A DNA stretch of 64,000 nt from Serripes groenlandicus (taxonomy: Eukaryota; Mollusca; Bivalvia; Cardiida; Cardiidae), in NCBI GenBank assembly GCA_031761405.1, contig JASEVX010000006.1, forward strand, positions 33,049,359 through 33,113,358, read 5' to 3'. The notes beneath the pieces were generated by a model that worked only from the letters and a program-made list of their open reading frames with translations, did no database searches and was not told the DNA's origin. A program made the translations under genes and the position numbers. Positions 62,250-64,000 of the stretch are shown here, piece after piece (position 1 is the first letter of the stretch; every line of letters begins with the position of its first letter).

Positions 62250-62431
62250 GTTAAAATAATGGATAATCTTTATAGTATTATTGTTGAAAAGAGTTGAAAA
62301 CATTGTGATAAAAAGAGAAATTGCTCATGATGTTGAAAAATCATGAGCAATTTTTCCTTTTGTCACAATCTTTTTTTTTCGAAAGTCGTCTGTTGCAGAG
62401 GCATCAGAAAGCGTCTACATGTGGGAAAGGG
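62250..62431 (+). mobile_element. MITE-1, left end missing
   Basis: GTTAAAATAATGGATAATC, GAGTTGAAAACATTGTGATAAAAAGAG, enlarged hairpin AAATTGCTCATGATG ttgaaaaat CATGAGCAATTT, arm GTCGTCTGTTGCAGAGGCATCAGAAAGCG, GTGGGAAAGGG, TTAA (62432-62435). Confidence 0.85.
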
Positions 62432-62435
62432 TTAA

Positions 62436-63073
62436 AACCTCTACAACATTAAGTTGGTCAAATATGGTTCTGAACCAAACGGCCGCAAAAATTTAATGAC
62501 AGCTAAAACAAACAGATATGCTCAACAGTGTGCTCAAAATAAAATCATGAAAGCAAAAACAAGTAAATTAAACGAATTAATGATCTTCGAATTACTTTCA
62601 CAGGAAGTGAACTCACGTGTTGACAGCATGCATGACGCACGACGTGCATGACAAGTAGTCATTCAACTGATCGTTTGTCATCACATTTTATTTTTGAATG
62701 ATTTAACAAAGCACGCAATTTTCCTAACCTTGTTAGACAGATAAACAAAAACACTTTTCAAATAAACTAGTTTGTTCTTTTTTAACAAGACTTCTGGATC
62801 CATTTTGAAGATTTATTTAAAATTATCCTGACTTATCACATTTCCACATACAGGACCATGTTGATGCATCTGCAGCAGATAAACTATTGAAAATATTGTG
62901 GCAATAGGAACATCAGTCAACGTTGTGCAAAAGACAGCCCGCTTGAATATTCCACCACCTATGAATTACTTAAGTATGTTCTAATGTAATTGTATGCAAA
63001 TTATAAGTAAAATAACAAAGGGTGATAATTTGCATTATATACAATATAGAGTTATCTAACTTGATTATTTACA
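62436..63073. other. no gene seen; MITE-1 fragment at 62842-62920
   Basis: A 65-codon open frame (62454-62651) is unrecognised; GCATGCATGACGCACGACGTGCATG near 62627 is palindromic. 62842-62920 has TTTCCACATACAGG, GATGCATCTGCAGCAGATAAAC, AAAATATTGTGGCAATAGG. Confidence 0.45.
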
Positions 63074-63087
63074 GGTGTGATGGTTGG

Positions 63088-63357
63088 TTTGTTTGTTTGT
63101 TTGTTTGGAGTTTAACGCCGCTTTCAACAGCTTTGGTCATATCACGGTGGTCAGTGCACCTACCCATGTTTTCCTGGCTTTCCTACACCAGTACTTACAC
63201 AACATTCTTTCGAAGCCACTGACTACTTTCTCACATAGATCAGAGGTGAGAGGCGATGGAAAACATCGCCCGAAAGAATGTCGCCGCAACCGGGTATCGA
63301 ACCCTTGACCTCCGGATCACGAGTCAGATACGCTACCAATTGAGCTACCCGGCCGGC
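63088..63357 (-). mobile_element. SINE-III, complete, 14 bp target duplication
   Basis: Minus strand: GCCGGCCGGGTAGCTCAATTGG head, anticodon-like loop CTCGTGA, B-box GGTTCGATACCCGG, body GCGACATTCTTTCGGGCGAT and CCAGGAAAACATGGGTAGG, tail CCGTGATATGACCAAAGC ... AGCGGCGTTAAACTCC, (CAAA)n. GGTGTGATGGTTGG at 63074-63087 and 63358-63371. The head is the best tRNA match in the window (threonine-like anticodon CGT if the loop is read that way), but it is fused to the SINE body. Confidence 0.95.
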
Positions 63358-63459
63358 GGTGTGATGGTTGGGACAGGCTGTATATAATTTGTTTTACTTA
63401 GATATGGACTCTTAATGTAGGTGCACACAAAACTTGAACCAATGCTCTTACTAAATCAA

Positions 63460-63976
63460 TAAATGGAAAACAAGCCCTGCTCCCTGGCGGCCATGTTTTT
63501 CAACGGATCGGAATAATTTGAACAACCTTGGTAGAGGGTCACCCAAGGAACATTTTTGCCAAATTATTTTCAAGTTGGGCCAGTGCTTTTTTGAAAAAAA
63601 AAAAAAAAAAACTTTATATTCATATCAGGAAAGCCATGAATTTTTAACTGATTGGAATAATTTGAATAAACTTGGTAGAGGGTCACCCAAGGAACCTTAG
63701 TTCCAAATTATTATCAAATAGGGCCAGTATTCTTGGAAAAGGAGTTTTTAAAGTTTTGGCATTTTTCCGCATATTTTGAACCCGCAACAACCAAAGTTCC
63801 GCATGGAATAAAATTTGTTAAACAACTTTGAAAGAGGACCACCTAAGGAATATTTCTGTGAAATTGCTTTGAATTAAGTTCCTTGGTCTAAGAGAAGTGT
63901 GAACGGACGGACGGACAGACGGACGATGAAAGGATCACAATAGCACACCCTGCACTTTGTACTAAGGTGAGCTAAA
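63460..63976 (+). mobile_element. TR-N-type element, left end unclear
   Basis: Monomers GCTCCCTGGCGGCCATGTTTTTCAACGGATCGG, TTGGTAGAGGGTCACCCAAGG (twice), CGCAACAACCAAAGTTCCGC; an A-rich run at 63594-63610; (ACGG)3ACAGACGG; hairpin CACCCTGCACTTTGTACTAAGGTG, GAGCTAAAAA. No left hairpin found. Confidence 0.8.
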
Positions 63977-64000
63977 AAGGCCTATAATTTGCATTTAGTT

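Overview
This looks like a gene-free, repeat-packed stretch of a bivalve mollusc nuclear genome. A clam-like bivalve is my best guess; the species cannot be read from the sequence. The case for a bivalve is the dominance of elements built as terminal hairpin + array of ~145-168 bp monomers + (ACGG)n microsatellite + terminal hairpin, the layout of the 'pearl' elements described from oysters and ark clams, alongside tRNA-derived SINEs ending in an ACGCCG...CGGCGT hairpin. I found no convincing protein-coding exon, rRNA gene or functional tRNA gene. The longest open frames are short, unrecognised, or run through repeats. The window is probably intergenic or a large intron.

Four repeat classes make up most of the sequence (names used below are mine). 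(1) TR elements: array-bearing, probably Helitron/Helentron-like non-autonomous elements. Class I (TR-A, B, C, D, H, L, N) starts AACAAGAGGGCC-type and ends ...GGTGAGCTAAAA or ...GGTGATCTAAAA. Class II (TR-G, I, J, K) has CCCCC/GGGGG-type ends. (2) MITE-1: a 222 bp palindromic element with CCCTTTCCC ends and TTAA target duplications (piggyBac-like), present in roughly 40 whole or broken copies. (3) MITE-2: two copies with ~30 bp inverted ends and 4 bp duplications. (4) SINEs of at least four kinds (SINE-I to IV), several with clean target-site duplications. One pogo/Tigger-like insertion with TA duplication is also present.

Layout: 1-5.2 kb TR-A split by a pogo-like element, then TR-L and TR-H; 5.2-12.5 kb MITE cluster, SINEs, TR-A, MITE-2; 12.5-14.2 kb TR-B inside a MITE-1; 14.2-18.4 kb MITEs and SINE-in-SINE; 18.4-20.6 kb TR-D inside TR-C; 20.8-24.1 kb a local duplication, TR-A, TR-C and SINEs; 24.3-28 kb TR-K, TR-G, a MITE-derived minisatellite, TR-C inside MITE-1; 28.5-32 kb a mosaic of TR-C/A, TR-H and TR-B; 32-38.5 kb a 42 bp minisatellite, TR-J and TR-K; 38.5-46 kb lower repeat density, long hairpins, TR-G; 46-48.5 kb one MITE-1 carrying three TR elements; 49-51.5 kb TR-N and MITE-2; 52.1-57.7 kb a three-level nest (TR-H in TR-G in MITE-1); 57.8-64 kb MITEs, SINEs, TR-B and TR-N.

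The observations that most deserve attention concern how these parts relate. The left and right ends of TR elements change together between subfamilies. Nearly all recognisable TR elements point the same way, and about ten sit inside MITE-1 palindromes. Together these fit an element that inserts into single-stranded or hairpin DNA in an orientation-dependent manner, but that mechanism is inference.
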